Source: Armatimonadota bacterium (GTDB taxonomy: Bacteria; Armatimonadota; Fimbriimonadia; Fimbriimonadales; Fimbriimonadaceae). From it: DNA of 9,810 nt. Shown here piece after piece: positions 7,925-9,810 of this stretch. Both the position numbers and the translations under genes were made by a program. The notes under the pieces are model-generated. The model worked only from the letters and a program-made list of their open reading frames with translations. It did not search any database and was not told the origin of the DNA. Numbering within the stretch: the stretch's first letter is position 1; every line of letters starts with the position of its first letter. The DNA is taken from positions 1 to 9,810 of the forward strand of contig JAEYWW010000211.1 of assembly GCA_023428805.1 (NCBI GenBank). Direction: 5' to 3'.

Positions 7925-7935
7925 CTCCGTACGAT
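7925..7935 (+). promoter_or_regulatory. Putative promoter box CTCCG-TACGAT of the Tudor-like gene
   Basis: CTCCG is followed directly by TACGAT, which ends 9 nt before ATG 7945. The block, preceded by TGAAT, is nearly repeated before the ThuA-like gene (TGAATTCTCCGGTACGAT). It fits a TANNNT -10 element for a message with a leader of only a few bases. A TTGCAT lies 19 nt upstream, too far for a confident -35. Confidence 0.4.
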
Positions 7936-7944
7936 ACAATGCTC

Positions 7945-8565
7945 ATGGAAGTCATGACGCCTCCTATGCCCGACCAAAGCCTGCGATCTGTGCTCGAACG
8001 AGCCCAGGAGATTTCGTCAGAAACGGGGCTGCTGCTCAAGCAGAATCCAGAGTGGGCCGACCTCATCCAGGCCGCAGAGGAAGCGGGAATCCCCCGGGAT
8101 GCGATCATGGAGGCATTGCGCGAGCGCATTGCCGACAGCGATCTGCCGGCATTTGAACCCAACGAACTCGTCCTTGCGACCGATGGAAATGGCTGGTATC
8201 ACACGGCGCGGATTGACACCGTTCGTTCCGGCTCCGTTCGTGTGCGATTTCTCGGCGGGGGCGACGCGGACTTGGCTCCCAGCGACATCCGACGGTTCAC
8301 GCTCGTGCCTGGTGCGAAAGTCAACCTCTTTTATGGCGGCGTTTGGGCGACCGCGCCCGTCGTCGCATTCAACCGCGATGCCATGAGCGTCACCCTGAAC
8401 ATCTGGGGAGGCAATCACACGGCCACGCTCGACACGATCCGCATCCGCGACGAACGGAAGGTGCGCCCGGTATCGGACCGGTTGAAGTTCTGGCTCTATG
8501 GCGCGGCTGGTGTTCTCGCCGGAGGCGCACTCGGCACGATCATCACCGCCTTGCTGATGCGCTGA
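7945..8565 (+). CDS. C-terminally anchored membrane protein with tandem Tudor/SH3-like repeats (206 aa)
   Basis: The gene is divergent from paralogue D across 82 bp. Residues about 10-62 are helical and end in EEAGIPRDAIMEALRE, like small helical modules with an 'AEAGI....V..AL' pattern found in many bacterial hypothetical proteins. Two beta-rich units follow. Residues 74-117 (ELVLATDGNGWYHTARIDTV to DIRRF) fit the Tudor/agenet-like pattern of 'V.A...G.WY.A.V......V.F..G....V....IR'. Residues 122-168 (GAKVNLFYGGVWATAPVVAF to TIRIR) are a second, diverged copy. Residues about 181-204 form one hydrophobic segment (FWLYGAAGVLAGGALGTII) just before the end, so the protein is probably tail-anchored with its soluble part in the cytoplasm. 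Several in-frame starts exist (TTG 7891; ATG 7939, 7945, 7954, 7966). ATG 7945 is preferred because TACGAT lies 9 nt upstream, the spacing seen at the next two genes. Bacterial Tudor-like repeats have no single known ligand, so the function is unknown. Confidence 0.85.
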   Translation: MEVMTPPMPDQSLRSVLERAQEISSETGLLLKQNPEWADLIQAAEEAGIPRDAIMEALRERIADSDLPAFEPNELVLATDGNGWYHTARIDTVRSGSVRVRFLGGGDADLAPSDIRRFTLVPGAKVNLFYGGVWATAPVVAFNRDAMSVTLNIWGGNHTATLDTIRIRDERKVRPVSDRLKFWLYGAAGVLAGGALGTIITALLMR

Positions 8566-8568
8566 ATT

Positions 8569-8580
8569 CTCCGGTACGAT
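8569..8580 (+). promoter_or_regulatory. Putative promoter box CTCCGG-TACGAT of the ThuA-like gene
   Basis: TACGAT ends 8 nt before GTG 8589. TTGCTG, 18 nt upstream of TACGAT and inside the end of the preceding gene, could be a weak -35. The block lies in the 23-bp gap between the two genes, so the ThuA-like gene may be transcribed separately although it is close to its neighbour. The box resembles those at 7925 and 9293. Confidence 0.4.
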
Positions 8581-8588
8581 CCGACGCT

Positions 8589-9245
8589 GTGAAGAAGGCG
8601 TTGGTGTGCTGGGGCGGATGGGACGGGCATGAGCCGCAGGCAGTCGCGGAACACTTTGCCGCCCTGCTGCGGGGCGAGGGATTCGATGTTCAACTCAGCG
8701 ATAGCCTGAGCCCTTTGGAAGACCGCGAGGCCACCGCCGCGCTTGATCTCTTCGTTCCCGTGATCACGATGTCCACCATCGAGCCCGCGCAACTGGAGAG
8801 CATCCTGTCGGCGGTCATCGAGCACGGCACCGGGATCGCGGGGTGCCACGGTGGAATGTGCGACGCCTTCCGAACCGAGGACCGCTGGCAGTTCATGACG
8901 GGCGGGCAGTGGGTGGCGCACCCGGGCGATTCGAACGTCACCTACACGGTCAACTTGGCCGAACCGCACGAACTCACGTCGGGAATGAGCGACTTCCAAG
9001 TCACCAGCGAACAGTACTATCTCCACGTCGATCCCGCCGTCCAGGTTCTCGCCACCACCGACTTCCCAACTCCCGGCGTCGGCGGCCCGCACATCCACAA
9101 CCCCTGCAAGATGCCGCAGGTCTGGGTGAAGCGGCATGGCAGGGGAAGGGTTTTCTACAACGCACTGGGGCACAACCGCGCGGTGTTCGACATTCCCGAA
9201 GCGACCGAACTGATGCGCCGCGGGTTTGTCTGGGCGGCGCGTTGA
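8589..9245 (+). CDS. ThuA-like domain protein (218 aa)
   Basis: The whole protein matches the ThuA-like fold, a class I glutamine-amidotransferase-related family named after the trehalose-utilisation protein ThuA. Visible marks are GGWDGHEP at 9-16, the strand LDLFVPVITM at 52-61, GIAGCHGGMCDAF at 82-94 at the position of the nucleophile elbow, TSEQYYLHVDP at 139-149, and the C-terminal signature MPQVWVKRHGRGRVFYNALGH at 175-195. The length of 218 residues is that of a stand-alone domain. The elbow reads G-C-H-G-G rather than the G-x-C-x-G of true amidotransferases, as is usual in ThuA-like proteins, so glutaminase chemistry is unlikely. The start is GTG 8589, 23 nt after the upstream gene's stop and 8 nt after a TACGAT box. 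There is no signal peptide, so it is probably cytoplasmic. No sugar-transport or sugar-metabolism genes adjoin it, so a trehalose role is not supported by context. The family assignment is firm; the substrate is unknown. Confidence 0.9.
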   Translation: MKKALVCWGGWDGHEPQAVAEHFAALLRGEGFDVQLSDSLSPLEDREATAALDLFVPVITMSTIEPAQLESILSAVIEHGTGIAGCHGGMCDAFRTEDRWQFMTGGQWVAHPGDSNVTYTVNLAEPHELTSGMSDFQVTSEQYYLHVDPAVQVLATTDFPTPGVGGPHIHNPCKMPQVWVKRHGRGRVFYNALGHNRAVFDIPEATELMRRGFVWAAR

Positions 9246-9292
9246 TCTAATGTAGAGAAGCTAATCGCGCGTCCCGCATCAATCAAGCCACA

Positions 9293-9304
9293 CTCTCGTA
9301 CACT
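9293..9304 (+). promoter_or_regulatory. Putative promoter box CTCTCG-TACACT of mnmG
   Basis: TACACT ends 9 nt before ATG 9314, in the 68-bp gap after the ThuA-like gene. It is the third and least similar member of the CTC/TAC[GA][AC]T set. A second A/T-rich hexamer, TAGAAT at 9310-9315, overlaps the start codon and is too close to serve this start. No good -35 was seen, and no strong terminator hairpin lies in the gap. Confidence 0.35.
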
Positions 9305-9313
9305 TTGGCTAGA

Positions 9314-9810
9314 ATGCAGGACTTCGACGTCATCGTCGTGGGGGCGGGGCATGCGGGGATTGAGGCGGCCTTGGCCTCGGCGCGCATGGGCCGGCGCACG
9401 GCCTGCATCACACTTCGCCTCGACCGGATCGGTCATCTGCCCTGCAACTGCAGCATCGGCGGCCCCGCGAAGGGGCACATTGCCCGCGAAGTCGATGCGC
9501 TGGGCGGCCAGATGGGGGTCACCACCGACCACACCCTGACCCACGTCCGACGTGTTGGAACAGGGAAAGGCCCCGCCGTTCAGACCATCCGCACCCAGGT
9601 CTGCAAGCGCGATTATCCGCTCTTCATGCAGCGGGTGATGGCGAACGAGCCGAATCTGACCTTGATCGAGGGGCAGGTGATGACGGTTCTGCACCGGAGC
9701 GGGCGGGTGACGGGCGTTTTGATTGGAGAGGTCGAAATCTCCTGCCGCGCCGTGGTCATCACGACCGGAACCTTCCTCAATGGCCTCTGCCACGAAGGGA
9801 AGACCAAGAC
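9314..9810 (+). CDS. mnmG: tRNA uridine-5-carboxymethylaminomethyl modification enzyme MnmG (GidA), N-terminal part
   Basis: The first 165 codons are present and the right edge cuts the gene. Family members are about 600-650 residues. MnmG is an FAD enzyme that, together with the GTPase MnmE, modifies the wobble uridine of certain tRNAs in the cytoplasm. The sequence shows the dinucleotide-binding motif DVIVVGAGHAGIEAA near residue 5, then CNCSIGGPAKGH followed by IAREVDALGG around 50-72, TGKGPAVQTIR around 86-96, and VVITTGTFLNG around 146-156, which closes the FAD-binding part. The Cys that E. coli MnmG uses near position 47 (usual context CNP[AS]IGG) is kept, but the following proline is Cys here. 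The start is ATG 9314, since MQDFDVIVVGAG has the usual distance to the Rossmann motif. No Shine-Dalgarno is seen; a TACACT box lies 9 nt upstream. TrmFO, the shorter relative, is less likely given the KGH..REVDALGG and KGPAVQ blocks. Confidence 0.93.
   Translation, partial: MQDFDVIVVGAGHAGIEAALASARMGRRTACITLRLDRIGHLPCNCSIGGPAKGHIAREVDALGGQMGVTTDHTLTHVRRVGTGKGPAVQTIRTQVCKRDYPLFMQRVMANEPNLTLIEGQVMTVLHRSGRVTGVLIGEVEISCRAVVITTGTFLNGLCHEGKTK

Noticed and set aside
7891..7944. TTG 7891 as an upstream start of the Tudor-like protein, adding 18 residues
   Set aside because: It has no ribosome binding site, the added residues are not domain-like, and the TACGAT box would lie inside the coding region. 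ATG 7945 fits the spacing of the two downstream genes.
8496..9173. A 225-codon minus-strand frame opposite the ThuA-like gene
   Set aside because: The ThuA-like signatures on the plus strand are unambiguous; the opposite frame is a shadow.
9246..9313. A terminator hairpin between the ThuA-like gene and mnmG
   Set aside because: Only a weak, interrupted pairing between GCGCGTTGAT and AATCGCGCG is visible, with no T-run.
9155..9793. A 212-codon minus-strand frame opposite mnmG
   Set aside because: The plus strand encodes clear MnmG motifs throughout; the opposite frame resembles nothing.
1..9810. CRISPR, tRNA, rRNA, insertion sequence or phage features
   Set aside because: I found no regularly spaced repeats, no transposase or integrase frames with terminal repeats, and no tRNA-like cloverleaf. 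The repetition present comes from paralogous coding sequence.

Overview
The window shows about 9.8 kb of a fairly GC-rich bacterial chromosome. It probably comes from a diderm of the Armatimonadota (Fimbriimonadia-like). That placement rests on my recollection of the protein style: very short signal peptides of the form M-hydrophobic-PLD-x-P, and STN-like modules followed by an 'RP...R..R.PR' stretch and a helical segment. It also fits promoter-like boxes lying directly in front of start codons. I could not test it by a search, so the assignment is moderate at best. No mobile element, tRNA, rRNA or CRISPR array was seen.

Left three quarters (1-7862, minus strand): four tandem paralogues transcribed right to left, here called D (5775-7862), C (4006-5767), B (1900-3972) and A (1-1906, C-terminus cut by the window edge). 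All are predicted exported proteins of about 590-700 residues. They share a short signal peptide, an N-terminal domain resembling STN (Secretin and TonB N-terminus short domain), a WL..NP.P motif, an 'H..GA.EI' motif, a very conserved 'D.DE[VI]LTDY.D[DE]' to 'A[IL]IPD' block that looks like a second STN-like module, and a C-terminal beta-rich part. None carries a secretin pore or a TonB-receptor barrel, so their job is unknown. The genes form two translationally linked pairs. D and B each have a '-10'-like box (GCATARAAT) ending 6 nt before ATG and probably start leaderless messages. C and A follow within 7 nt or overlap by 7 nt, and each has a Shine-Dalgarno sequence. C is broken by a frame disruption near 4255, where the three paralogues have 12 nt and C has 1.

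Right part (7863-9810, plus strand): a divergent 82-bp intergenic region leads into three rightward genes. They are a 206-residue C-terminally membrane-anchored protein with two Tudor/SH3-like repeats (7945-8565), a stand-alone ThuA-like protein (8589-9245), and the 5' end of mnmG (tRNA uridine-modification FAD enzyme, 9314 to the edge). Each of the three has a similar CTC-rich block plus TAC[GA][AC]T box 8-9 nt before its start codon, suggesting separate, nearly leaderless promoters. I see no functional link between the array and these three genes beyond position. There is no gene-free stretch longer than 82 bp.
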